This document shows positions 20,201-28,789 of a stretch of 64,000 nucleotides of DNA, one piece after another. Origin of the DNA: an uncultured Pseudomonadota bacterium (GTDB lineage: Bacteria; Pseudomonadota; Gammaproteobacteria; Xanthomonadales; Ahniellaceae); assembly GCA_937996755.1 (NCBI GenBank), contig CALKUS010000175.1, positions 52,986 to 116,985 of the forward strand, given 5' to 3'. The notes beneath the pieces were generated by a model. That model saw only the letters and a list, made by a program, of their open reading frames with translations. It had not been told where the DNA came from and did not search any database. The position numbers and the translations under genes were made by a program. How positions within the stretch are numbered: the first letter of the stretch is position 1; each line of letters starts with the position of its first letter.

Positions 20201-22012
20201 ATGCGCACCTTCCTCGCAACGATCGCCGTCTCGCTCCTGCTGCTCGCGCTCCCCGCCGTGGCAGGGTTGCCCGCCTCGCGCCTCGCGTACGCGCAATCCT
20301 GCGCGGCCGAGATGGGCGCGATCCCCGCGTTCAACTGCATGACCGGCACGGTGATCCCGATCACCGTCGGCGGCGTCGCGCAGAACCACGCGGTCGACGA
20401 TTGCGACAAGCCCGTGCAGCTCGGTCTCGCGGGCGACTCGCAGTGCGTGCCGTTCTCGCGCTTCCTGCGCATCGACACGAAGCCCGACGTCGAGACCATC
20501 GTCATCTGCCGCAAGTACGAGGCGAACGACGACGGCGCGAACGATCCGCACTTCAGCGACATCGCCGTGATCCAGCACAGCCGCGTGACGGGCAACACCT
20601 GCTTCTTCCAGAGTCCCCTGCTGGCAGACCTCGACGGCACGTCGGTGCCGAGCCCGCAGAGCAATTCGAGCGCAGCCTCGGATTTCTGGGACGAGCCATC
20701 CTCGGTGCGAGGCATCCACTGCCCCGCATGCCACGACGCGGATCCGTTCATCTGGTCGCAGTACATCGACCAGGTGGCAGACACGTCGAACTGGAACGCC
20801 TGCGGTCGCTGGAACTCCAACTTCCAGGACATGTTCGGCGCCACCGTGAAGGTTTTCCGGCCTGACAACGCGTGCCTCGGTTGCCACCACCGTTTCGGCG
20901 ACCAGGTGTGCGCGCAGGGCGACGCCGGCGGCGGCCACGTGAGCGTCGCGGAAGTCGCGACGAAGCACTGGATGCCGATCGGCTTCAGCGGCTCGAACGC
21001 CGACTGGACGGCATCGTGGGGCGACGCGGTCGCCGAGATCCACAGCTGCTGCTCGAACCCGAACCAGGCGAAGTGCAAGACGGCGGTCGCGGACGGCAGC
21101 GACGGCACGGCGCTGCCGAACTGCAGCACCATGCCCGACAACGATGCCGACGACGACGGCATTCTGGACGACGTCGACAACTGCAAGTCGGTGCCGAACC
21201 CGGACCAGGCCAATCCCGACGGCGACACGCTCGGATCAGCGTGCGACAACTGCCCTGGCGTCGCGAACCAGGACCAGAAGAACACCGACGGCGCGAACGA
21301 CGGCGGCGACGCCTGCGACACCGACGACGACAACGACACCTGCCTCGACACGGTCGACGACGAACCGCTCGACGACTCGCAGGTGATCGGCTCGCGACTG
21401 CTGGTCAACTGCCCGAAGCAGAGCGAAAGCGTGTCCGGCTGGGCCGGCGAGAACTCCGACAACGACAACAAGCCGAACTGCAACGACCCCGACGACGACA
21501 ACGACGGCATTGCCGATGCCGACGACCATTGTCCCGTGCACCACAAGAACCTCGGCGACATGGCCTGCCAGTTCGCGCCGAAGTCCTGCCCGTTCCAGGT
21601 CTGGTGGGACGTCTGCCAGTTCGGTGCCTGCAACATGTACCTCATCAAGCTCGTCGCCGCGGTGAATCCGGACCCGACGCGCGAGGTGGTCTTCGAGCGC
21701 TTCTCGATCGTCGATCGCGCGATCTACCTGCGCGCGGATTCACGCACGCTCGCCGAACTCTCGGCGCAGCTGCGCGGCCGCGCCGGGCCGCTCGTCGGCA
21801 ACGGCCGGGTGCGCCTGGAGATCTGGACGAGGGAGCGCAACGGGAGCGCCGGGCGCATGGTGGCGCAGGTCGCGGAGTTCGCGCCGAACGACGTGCGGCG
21901 CCTGCGCGGCGACGGCACGGCGGTGCTGCGGCTCTCGTTCGCACGCGACGGCAAGCAGGTGTCGATCAAGCAGACGGCGATTCCGCAGCAACGCGCGCGG
22001 GCGACGCACTGA
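20201..22012 (+). CDS. Exported diheme c-type cytochrome with thrombospondin type 3 repeats
   Basis: 603 residues. The start at 20201 (MRTFLATIAVSLLLL) is favoured because GGGAGGA then lies eight bases upstream; ATG 20195 is too close to it. After the signal peptide, two CxxCH sites (CPACHDAD near residue 178, CLGCHHRF near 226) predict two covalent hemes. Residues about 310-450 hold Asp/Asn-rich calcium repeats of the thrombospondin type 3 kind (DNDADDDGILDDVDNC, DPDDDNDGIADADDHC). A beta-type C-terminal domain of about 150 residues follows, ending without a tag. Located in the periplasm or outside the cell; electron partner unknown. Confidence 0.82.
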   Translation: MRTFLATIAVSLLLLALPAVAGLPASRLAYAQSCAAEMGAIPAFNCMTGTVIPITVGGVAQNHAVDDCDKPVQLGLAGDSQCVPFSRFLRIDTKPDVETIVICRKYEANDDGANDPHFSDIAVIQHSRVTGNTCFFQSPLLADLDGTSVPSPQSNSSAASDFWDEPSSVRGIHCPACHDADPFIWSQYIDQVADTSNWNACGRWNSNFQDMFGATVKVFRPDNACLGCHHRFGDQVCAQGDAGGGHVSVAEVATKHWMPIGFSGSNADWTASWGDAVAEIHSCCSNPNQAKCKTAVADGSDGTALPNCSTMPDNDADDDGILDDVDNCKSVPNPDQANPDGDTLGSACDNCPGVANQDQKNTDGANDGGDACDTDDDNDTCLDTVDDEPLDDSQVIGSRLLVNCPKQSESVSGWAGENSDNDNKPNCNDPDDDNDGIADADDHCPVHHKNLGDMACQFAPKSCPFQVWWDVCQFGACNMYLIKLVAAVNPDPTREVVFERFSIVDRAIYLRADSRTLAELSAQLRGRAGPLVGNGRVRLEIWTRERNGSAGRMVAQVAEFAPNDVRRLRGDGTAVLRLSFARDGKQVSIKQTAIPQQRARATH

Positions 22013-22021
22013 CTTCCTCCT

Positions 22022-22128
22022 CCTCCTCCTTTCGTCATTCCCGCGACGGCAGGGAGCGTTCGCAACACGCCTTGTCCGAGGCGCGCGGGGCGACCGCTCG
22101 ATGCCACGCGGGGATGACGGAGGAGGAG
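22022..22128. repeat. Inverted repeat with CGTCAT-N-CCCGCG arms (REP/terminator-like)
   Basis: CGTCATTCCCGCG (22033-22045) pairs with CGCGGGGATGACG (22107-22119), 12 of 13 positions. The outer flanks extend the match with CTCCTCC and GGAGGAG tracts. CGTCATTCCCGCG-type arms are common in dispersed palindromic repeats of proteobacteria (general knowledge). It lies just after the cytochrome stop and could also act as a transcription end. I saw no second full copy in this window. Confidence 0.6.
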
Positions 22129-22182
22129 ACCCGCGGGGCGGGCGCGACACGTCTGGACACATTTGCCGAGCCGGGCAGCACA

Positions 22183-22212
22183 TTGTCGGTCGCGCGCGTT
22201 GTGGCGTATTTT
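22183..22212 (+). promoter_or_regulatory. Candidate promoter giving a leaderless kinase transcript
   Basis: TTGTCG (22183-22188), an 18-bp spacer and TATTTT (22207-22212). The predicted start of transcription falls at or next to ATG 22219, and no Shine-Dalgarno precedes that ATG, so the message may be leaderless. Partial consensus only. Confidence 0.35.
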
Positions 22213-22218
22213 TCCGCG

Positions 22219-23328
22219 ATGCCGCGCGCGCTCACCGCCACCGAATACCGATTGCTGGTGGAGCACTCGCCCGTCATGACCTGGCGGGCGGGGCTGGACG
22301 CGCGATGCGACTACTTCAACGCGAAGTGGCTCGCGTTCACCGGCCGCACGCTCGAGCAGGAGCTCGGCGACGGCTGGGCCGAAGGCGTGCATCCGGAAGA
22401 CCTCGGGCGTTGCGTCGGCCACTACCTCGACCACTTCCGCCGCCGCGAAGCGTTCGAGATGGAATACCGGCTGCGCCGCCACGACGGCGAGTACCGCTGG
22501 ATCTTCGATCGCGGCGTGCCGTTCGCCGACGAGTCGGGCGAGTTCGCGGGCTTCATCGGCAGCTGCGTCGACGTGGACGACCGGCGTCGCGCGCAGGCCG
22601 ACCAGCAACGCCACGACCAGGAGCAGCTCGCGCTCGCGCGCGATTTCGAGAAGTGGATCCTCGCGATCGTCGGGCACGGGATCCGCGACCCGCTGAACTC
22701 GATCAAGCTCGCGTCGCACGTGCTCTGGCAGGTGCCGGACATGACCGGGCTCGTGAAGCGCCACACCGAGGTCGTGACGCGCGGCGCGAACCGCATCCAG
22801 CACATCGTCGGCGACCTGCTCGACCTGGCGCGCGAGCGCGAAGGCTGCGGCATCGCCGTCGAGCCGCGGCCGATCGACCTGCACGCCGTCTGCCGCCGCA
22901 TGGTCGGCGAGCTCGAATCGATCGCGCGCGACCGCACGATCACGTTCGACGCGGACGGCGACGGCCACGGCGCATGGGACGAGTACCGCATCATGCAGGC
23001 GATTTCGAACCTCACGTCGAACGCCGTCACGCACGGCACGCCGGGCTCGCCCGTGCACGTGCGGCTGTCGGGCGAGGCGAGCCGCGTGACCGTCGAGGTG
23101 CGCAACGAGGGGGCGATTCCGGCGGAGCTCCTGCCGCGCCTCTTCGAGCCGTTCCGCTCGGGCCGCCACCTCGGCACGCGCGGCGACGGCCTCGGCCTGG
23201 GCCTGTTCATTGCGCGCGCGATCGCGCATGCGCACGGCGGCGCGATCGAGGTGGACAACCAGGACGACGCGACGACGTTCCGACTGGTGCTGCCGCGCAA
23301 CCCGACGAACGGCAAGCAGCCGGCCTGA
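22219..23328 (+). CDS. Orphan cytoplasmic PAS-domain sensor histidine kinase
   Basis: 369 residues. Residues about 1-130 form a PAS fold with PAC (SPVMTWRAG, DYFNAKWLAFTGR, YRLRRHDGEYRWIFDRG, GFIGSCVDVDDRR). The dimerisation/phosphoacceptor helix has VGHGIRDPLNSIK with the phosphorylated His at about residue 155. The ATPase domain shows the N box (ISNLTSNAVTHG), an acidic G1 variant, and GDGLGLGLFIARAIAHAHGG. No membrane segment and no response regulator next to it, so its partner is elsewhere. Confidence 0.9.
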   Translation: MPRALTATEYRLLVEHSPVMTWRAGLDARCDYFNAKWLAFTGRTLEQELGDGWAEGVHPEDLGRCVGHYLDHFRRREAFEMEYRLRRHDGEYRWIFDRGVPFADESGEFAGFIGSCVDVDDRRRAQADQQRHDQEQLALARDFEKWILAIVGHGIRDPLNSIKLASHVLWQVPDMTGLVKRHTEVVTRGANRIQHIVGDLLDLAREREGCGIAVEPRPIDLHAVCRRMVGELESIARDRTITFDADGDGHGAWDEYRIMQAISNLTSNAVTHGTPGSPVHVRLSGEASRVTVEVRNEGAIPAELLPRLFEPFRSGRHLGTRGDGLGLGLFIARAIAHAHGGAIEVDNQDDATTFRLVLPRNPTNGKQPA

Positions 23329-23334
23329 GCCCGG

Positions 23335-24165
23335 CTATTCTTCGCAGGGCGCGTCGACGAGGCCGTCCTCGGCCTCGTCCCACTTCAGGCAGGTCCGCTC
23401 GACGAGCTCGAGGTGGTTCGCGACCACCTTGTAGGTGGCGTTGATGACGCTGGTGCCGGCGCAGCACGAGTTGGTCTCGTGCACGAGCTTCGCGGCTTCG
23501 TCGAACTCGAGCGACGTGCCCTCGTAGTCGGCCTCGACGTACTTGCCGCCCGGTTCGCGCAGGAAGTAGCGGCTCGTGGTGTTCGGCCCGGCGGCACTCG
23601 CCTCGAACACGGCGAAGTCGTCGATGCCGTCGAAGTTGTAGTCGCCGACGCTCACGCTGTCGATGCCGCGCCATTGCGTGCCGAGCTCGATCTCCTGCAG
23701 TACGCGATCGCTGCCCTTCGCGACGACCTTCATGGTGTCGGCCTGCGCGTCGTACGAGTCGCCCGGCGCATCGGTGAGCAGCACGAAGTAGTGCTCGCGT
23801 GTCGACGCCGACTGCAGCACGGTGCGCTCGTCGTCGCGCAGCAGCTCGAGCGCGACCGGCAGCCGCTTGCCGCCCGACGCCGCGATCCATTCGCCGTTCA
23901 GCATCGGCGCAGACTCGTCGAACGGCGCGATGCGCAGCGTCGCAACCGCGCCTTCGGACAGCTCCAGCGCGCCTTCGCGCACGCGACCGTCGACGCGGAT
24001 CGGCGCGTCGTGGCGGTCGTACGCGTAGATCGCACGGACGGCGCCGTCCGAGTACGCGTCCAGGTAGAGGTGGATGGGCTGCTCGCCGAGCGTGCCGCGG
24101 TACTCGAGCTCGCCGGCCGGCGCGGCTAGCGGGAAGGCGAGTGACAGGACGAGGAGCGTTCGCAT
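23335..24165 (-). CDS. Exported protein resembling the XAC2610/VCBS-like type
   Basis: 276 residues from ATG 24165, with signal peptide MRTLLVLSLAFPLAAPAG. Beta-rich. VGDYNFDGIDDFAVFE near residue 180 is a calcium-loop motif of the FG-GAP/VCBS type that also occurs in Xanthomonas XAC2610-like periplasmic proteins, one of which inhibits a type IV secretion effector. Other parts (SRYFLREPGGKYVEADYE) fit that group. The identification is tentative. Four Cys near the C-terminus (CCAGT, TCLKW, PCEE) could form disulfides. Convergent with the histidine kinase, 6 bp apart. Confidence 0.65.
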   Translation of the reverse strand: MRTLLVLSLAFPLAAPAGELEYRGTLGEQPIHLYLDAYSDGAVRAIYAYDRHDAPIRVDGRVREGALELSEGAVATLRIAPFDESAPMLNGEWIAASGGKRLPVALELLRDDERTVLQSASTREHYFVLLTDAPGDSYDAQADTMKVVAKGSDRVLQEIELGTQWRGIDSVSVGDYNFDGIDDFAVFEASAAGPNTTSRYFLREPGGKYVEADYEGTSLEFDEAAKLVHETNSCCAGTSVINATYKVVANHLELVERTCLKWDEAEDGLVDAPCEE

Positions 24166-24262
24166 GGTCGCAGCGTACGCGACTTCGCGCCCGCTTCACA
24201 CGCGGCCCATCCGGCGGCCACGCGCCTGCGCGAGGATCGCGGCCTCGCAACCCGAGTACGCC

Positions 24263-24799
24263 ATGGCCGCCACTGCCGCTGTAACCGAACGACGACCGAA
24301 CCGCCTGCGCTGGGTCATCCGGGGCGCCGCCGCGTGCCTGCTGGCGCTGCCGCTCGTCGCGATGCAGTTCACGCGCGAGGTGCAGTGGACGGGCATCGAC
24401 TTCGCCGTGATGGGCACGCTGCTCGCGATCGCCTGCGGCGCATACGAGCTCGGCGCGTGGTTGTCCGCCGACCGCACCTATCGCGCGGCGTTCGGGCTCG
24501 CCGTGCTCACCGGATTCCTGCTCATGTGGGTCACGCTCGCCGTCGGCATCATCGGCGCGGAGAACGACGAGGCGAACGTCCTGTTCCCCGGCGTGCTCGC
24601 GACGGGCGCGATCGGTGCGGTGCTCGCGCGCTTCCGCGCGCGCGGCATGGCGGTCGCGCTGGCGGCCACGGCGCTCGCGCAGCTCGCCACCATCGTGCTG
24701 GCGATCGCGATGGGCTGGCCCGCCGCAAACGCACCGTCCGCCGTGTTCTGCGGAATGTGGCTCGCGTCGGCCGCGCTGTTTCGGCGCGCGGCCCGTTGA
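24263..24799 (+). CDS. Polytopic membrane protein (about 178 residues)
   Basis: ATG 24263 (MAATAAVTERRPNRLRW). A basic N-terminus precedes hydrophobic segments at about 20-35, 48-65, 72-98, 108-122 and 126-150. No conserved functional motif was recognised. The gene is convergent with another membrane protein gene 6 bp downstream. It diverges from the XAC2610-like gene, so the 97 bp between their starts probably carry both promoters. Confidence 0.65.
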   Translation: MAATAAVTERRPNRLRWVIRGAAACLLALPLVAMQFTREVQWTGIDFAVMGTLLAIACGAYELGAWLSADRTYRAAFGLAVLTGFLLMWVTLAVGIIGAENDEANVLFPGVLATGAIGAVLARFRARGMAVALAATALAQLATIVLAIAMGWPAANAPSAVFCGMWLASAALFRRAAR

Positions 24800-24805
24800 A
24801 CAGCT

Positions 24806-25474
24806 TCACGCGCGCGGCGCGAGTGCCTGCACGAGATCCGGGCGCAGGTCGCGGAACACGAACAGCGCCGTGACCAGGAAGGCGACCACCACGCGACCGG
24901 CTTGGCCGAAGTCACCGGCGTAACCCGAGAGCAGGAACACGAAGCCGGCGCACAGCAGGTGCGCGCCGACCAGCGGGTTGTCGCGCCGCTTGCGCGCTTC
25001 GTCGTCGAGCCGCGCCGCCATGTCGGCGCGGTACTGGCGCACCACGCCGGGCACCGCGAACACGACCATCGCGAGCGCCGAGCCCCAGAGTTGCGGGCTG
25101 GTGAGCCCACCCGGCGTCCACGAGGCGAGCAGCACGCTCACCCAGCCGAACATCGCGGTGAACGCGAGCGCCGCGGCGATGCCGAGCGCGAACAGGAACA
25201 GCAGCGCGGCGAGCGCGTCGACCGCGCCGCGGTCGCCGACTTCGCGGCGCGTCGAGACGGCGAGCGCGACCACGGCGATGCACGCGACGGAGACCGCGAT
25301 GTCGAACACGGAGAGCAGCAGGAAGTATTCGACGGACGCGCCGAACGCGAGCAGGCCGACCAGTGGCACCGCGTGGCGGGCCACGATGAGCGCCGCCGGC
25401 AGCGGTTCGATGCGCGCGGCGGCAGCCGGCACCGGCGATGGCACGAACTGCCGCGCGCGTCGCTGCCTGGCCAT
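24806..25474 (-). CDS. Polytopic membrane protein, possibly DUF6498-like
   Basis: 222 residues from ATG 25474 (MARQRRARQFVPSP). Six hydrophobic segments are visible between residues 25 and 210. Segments such as TPGGLTSPQLWGSALAMVVFAV and a charged RQYRADMAARLDDEARKRRD loop recall small DUF6498-type membrane proteins. That family call is weak. Positively charged N-terminus. It ends 6 bp from the convergent gene at 24263. Confidence 0.6.
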   Translation of the reverse strand: MARQRRARQFVPSPVPAAAARIEPLPAALIVARHAVPLVGLLAFGASVEYFLLLSVFDIAVSVACIAVVALAVSTRREVGDRGAVDALAALLFLFALGIAAALAFTAMFGWVSVLLASWTPGGLTSPQLWGSALAMVVFAVPGVVRQYRADMAARLDDEARKRRDNPLVGAHLLCAGFVFLLSGYAGDFGQAGRVVVAFLVTALFVFRDLRPDLVQALAPRA

Positions 25475-25548
25475 GCCGGCTCCGGTACGCGGCGGGACGC
25501 CGCGCTCGCGCCGCCAAACTAGCGGCGCGAGCGCGCGCCGCGCAACCG

Positions 25549-27240
25549 CTATTCGAAGCCGTTCGCGAACAGCGGCGTTTCGATCGAGCCGAGGTCGAGC
25601 ACGGTGACGCGGATGGGCACCGTGGCGAGGCCGGTCGAGCTCACCGAGATCGTGGCCAGGTCGTCCGTCGTATCGAGGTCGCCGATCGCACCGAGGCGCA
25701 CGACCTGCGTGCGGTTCCAGTTCGTCGGAGTGAACGTGAGCGTAGCCCCGGCGAGCACGGTCACGTCGGTGTCGCCGGCCGTGCGCGCCACGTCGACCTG
25801 CACGTTGCCGGCCGGCTGGGTGGCGAGTCGCACGGTGGTGACCACCTGGCCGTGTTCGTCGGCACGCAGGTTGAGGTTGCCGACGATGATGCCCTGCGAG
25901 CTCGCGTTGTAGGTCGCACGGAAGACGTTCGAAGTGCCGACGCCGACGTAGTAGAGCGCGCCGTCCGGGCCGCTCGTGATGTCCACCTGCGACGAGATTC
26001 CCGTTGCCCAGTAGTCGGTGCTCAGCACCGCGTTCGTCGCGTCGTCGATGCGTGCGCGCATGATGCGGCCGGAGTTGCAGTCGCCGTAGAAGAAGTTGCC
26101 GCGGTACGACGCGTCGGCCGCCGAGCCGTCGTAGAAGGCACCGCCCGTGAGGCAACCGCCCTGGTTCAGCGTGCTCGCGGTGCCGCCCGTGCTCGCGGCG
26201 TCGGCGCCGGCCTGCGCGACCGTGAACGTCGTCGCGGTCGGCACCGATGCGACGTAGACGTACTGGTTAGCACCGGGGTTCGTGTTGAACGATGTGTTCG
26301 CGACGCCCGCGATCGTGATGTTGCTGCCGACGCGGAATCCGTGCGCGGCCGTGGTCGTGAACGTGGAGACGCCGCCGGTGCGCGTCGCCGTCACCACGTT
26401 GCGCGCGTCGACGCCGTTCGTGCGGTAGACGATCTTCGGCGTGATGTAGCCGGCCGGCTGGTTGTTCTCGAAGTCGTTGTAGCCGCCGTGGTCGCCGCGA
26501 TTGACGACGAACACCTGCTCGTAGCCGTCGCCGACGACGTTCAGCCACATCAGCCCGGTCGACGGCTGGATCTGCATCGTGAACGGGTTGCGCATGCCGC
26601 GCGCCCAGATGTAATCGTTGTTCGGGCCGTTGCCGTCGTCGAACGGATTGTCCGGCGGCAGCGTGCCGTCGCGATTCGCGCGGCCCACTTTCGACGCGAG
26701 CAGCGTGAGGTTGTTGTCGACGCCGATGCCGGCGCCGTTGTCGCCGACCGCCCAGTACAGCTTGCCGTCGGCCGCGAAACCGATGCCGCCGCCGTCGTGG
26801 TTGTTGCCGGTCGTGGGCAGGCCGGTCTTGATGACCGTGCGGTTCGTGCCCATCGCGCCGCTCGCGTCGTAGCGGATGATCTGCTGCTCGCTCGAGCTGA
26901 CCGTGACGAAGAAGTAGACGTAATGATTGATCGCGAAGTTCGGATCGAACGCCATGCCGATCAGGCCGCATTCGCTCGTCGTGGTGATCGGCGACATCGT
27001 CGCGAACGTGGACCACGTGCCCGTGCCCGTCGTGAGCGCACCGGAGAACACGCGCACGCGGCCGGTCTTCTCGATCACGAACAGGCGGTCGCTGCCGTCC
27101 GGTGCCCACGCGAGCCCGGTGTGCTGCGAGCCGTCCGTGGTGAACGTGGACTCGGTCCAGTTCGGGTCGCCGACCGTGGCGTGCGCCAGCGGCGCACACG
27201 CGAGAGCCGCCACCCACAGCGATAACGCGATGCGACGCAT
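25549..27240 (-). CDS. Exported PQQ-type glucose/sorbosone dehydrogenase-like protein with LFANGFE tail
   Basis: 563 residues from ATG 27240, with GGGAGAG upstream and a signal peptide ending AHA. Residues about 25-275 and 360-440 form the soluble glucose/sorbosone dehydrogenase beta-propeller (GLAWAPDGSDRLFVIEKTGRV, NNHDGGGIGFAADGKLYWAVG, YIWARGMRNPFTMQ, GDHGGYNDFENNQP, SGPDGALYYV). The family uses PQQ and calcium to oxidise sugars. A GFxxGxxITIxG module is inserted at about residues 277-358. A Calx-beta-like domain (about 450-550) follows, and the protein ends exactly ETPLFANGFE. Periplasmic or extracellular. It lies downstream of creC with a 113-bp gap. Confidence 0.88.
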   Translation of the reverse strand: MRRIALSLWVAALACAPLAHATVGDPNWTESTFTTDGSQHTGLAWAPDGSDRLFVIEKTGRVRVFSGALTTGTGTWSTFATMSPITTTSECGLIGMAFDPNFAINHYVYFFVTVSSSEQQIIRYDASGAMGTNRTVIKTGLPTTGNNHDGGGIGFAADGKLYWAVGDNGAGIGVDNNLTLLASKVGRANRDGTLPPDNPFDDGNGPNNDYIWARGMRNPFTMQIQPSTGLMWLNVVGDGYEQVFVVNRGDHGGYNDFENNQPAGYITPKIVYRTNGVDARNVVTATRTGGVSTFTTTAAHGFRVGSNITIAGVANTSFNTNPGANQYVYVASVPTATTFTVAQAGADAASTGGTASTLNQGGCLTGGAFYDGSAADASYRGNFFYGDCNSGRIMRARIDDATNAVLSTDYWATGISSQVDITSGPDGALYYVGVGTSNVFRATYNASSQGIIVGNLNLRADEHGQVVTTVRLATQPAGNVQVDVARTAGDTDVTVLAGATLTFTPTNWNRTQVVRLGAIGDLDTTDDLATISVSSTGLATVPIRVTVLDLGSIETPLFANGFE

Positions 27241-27353
27241 GGCCGTCTCTCCCTGGCAAACCGGGCGCGACCGTAACAGCGCGAACGGGGTCGCGGCCGT
27301 GAACCACGCCCTGTTTCCCGATGCAGGTGGTCGCGTCGCCCGACGCGCGGTCG

Positions 27354-28787
27354 CTACGCGTCGGCCAGCGGCACGAGCAACGTGGCTAGCGCGCCACCGC
27401 CGTCGCGGTTGGCGAGCGCGGCCGAGCCGCCGTGCAATGCGGCGACTTCCGCCACGAAGTTGAGGCCCAGCCCGCTGCTGCGGCTGCCGCCGTCCGGGCG
27501 GGGCAACGAGTAGAAGCGCTCGAACACGCGGGCAAGCGCGAAGTCGGGCACGCCCGGACCGCGGTCGCCGACGACGATCGACACGTTCCCGCCGTCGACG
27601 CAGGCCGTGACGTCGATATCGCCGCCGACCGGTGCGAACGCCGCCGCGTTCTCGACGAGGTTGCCGATCGCCTGGCGCAGCAGGAACGCGTCGCCGCGCA
27701 CGCGCGGCGCGCTGCGCACGTCGACCGCGAGCCGCTGCGACTTCGTCGCGAGCCGCGCCTGCTGGTCGACGGCGACCTGGTTGACGAGCGTCGCCACGTC
27801 GATCGCGACGGGCGCATCGAGCTGCTGGCGGTGCTCCAGCGCGGCGAGCGCGAGCATCCGGTCGATCATCTGTGCGAGGCGCTCGGACTGCGCGAGCACG
27901 GCACCCGCGAAGCGCGCCTGGTCGGCCGGCGGCAGCGGCTGCTCGAGCAGCTCGGCGCCCGCGCGGATCGCGGCGAGCGGCCCCTTCATCTCGTGCGTGA
28001 GGTCCTGCACGTAGCGCTCGACGTACTGCCTGCCTTCGAGCTGCGCGCGCATCGTGGCGAGCGCTTCGCCGAGCTCGGCGAACTCGCCGGCCGTGCGCGG
28101 CAGCGCCGCACGCTCGCCCGCGGCGGCCGCCTGCGCGTAGCGGCGCAACGCGCCGAGCTGACGTGCGATCCACGCCGCCAGCCCGCCGCCCGCGAGCAGC
28201 GCGACGGCGAGCAGCACGAGGCCCCAGGCGAGGATCGTGGCGCGGCTGCGCGCGATGAACGGCGCGATCACGGCGTTCGGCTTCGCCACCGTGAGCACGC
28301 CGACGATGCCGCCCCGCGCATCGCGCACGGGCGCGGCCACGTGCATGACGGTCGCTTCCGGGTCGGCCGGGTCGGGCACGCTGGAGCGCGCGCCGTACTC
28401 GCCGCGCAGCGTGCGCGCGACGTCGTTCCAGCGCGAATAGTCCGCGCCCGTGTCGCGGCCCGTGCTGTCGAACAGCACGATGCCACGCGCGTCCGCCACG
28501 TAGACGCGCAGGCTCGTCGAGCGCTTCGGGAAACCCCAGATCGTCGCCACGGGATCGCGCTTCGCGTAGGCGGCCACGGCCGCGGCGAACGCGCCGTCGG
28601 CCATGCGGCCATTGCGCAGGTCGTCGCTCGCGAGCTCGGCCAGCAGGTTCGCGGCGTCGACGAGCGTGTCCTCCGTCGTCTGCCGCACGCCAGGCTTCAC
28701 CTGTGCGAGGAACACCTGGCCGAGCAGCAATGCCGCGACCGCGACGAGCGCGAGCGTGCCGATGAGTATCCGCCAGCCGATGCGCAC
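27354..28787 (-). CDS. creC: Sensor histidine kinase CreC
   Basis: 477 residues, close to E. coli CreC. Starts at GTG 28787, two bases after the creB stop. An N-terminal membrane helix (about 4-27), a periplasmic sensor domain with GVLTVAKPNA, a second helix (about 185-210) and a HAMP-like segment are followed by the phosphoacceptor DLTHEMKGPLAAI and an ATPase domain (GNLVENAAAFAP, VGDRGPGVPD, RSSGLGLNFVAEVAALHGG). Partner of CreB; in E. coli the pair responds to carbon metabolism and envelope stress. The usual creA and creD are not next to it. The minus-strand gene downstream is the tagged sugar dehydrogenase. Confidence 0.92.
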   Translation of the reverse strand: MRIGWRILIGTLALVAVAALLLGQVFLAQVKPGVRQTTEDTLVDAANLLAELASDDLRNGRMADGAFAAAVAAYAKRDPVATIWGFPKRSTSLRVYVADARGIVLFDSTGRDTGADYSRWNDVARTLRGEYGARSSVPDPADPEATVMHVAAPVRDARGGIVGVLTVAKPNAVIAPFIARSRATILAWGLVLLAVALLAGGGLAAWIARQLGALRRYAQAAAAGERAALPRTAGEFAELGEALATMRAQLEGRQYVERYVQDLTHEMKGPLAAIRAGAELLEQPLPPADQARFAGAVLAQSERLAQMIDRMLALAALEHRQQLDAPVAIDVATLVNQVAVDQQARLATKSQRLAVDVRSAPRVRGDAFLLRQAIGNLVENAAAFAPVGGDIDVTACVDGGNVSIVVGDRGPGVPDFALARVFERFYSLPRPDGGSRSSGLGLNFVAEVAALHGGSAALANRDGGGALATLLVPLADA

Positions 28788-28789
28788 GG

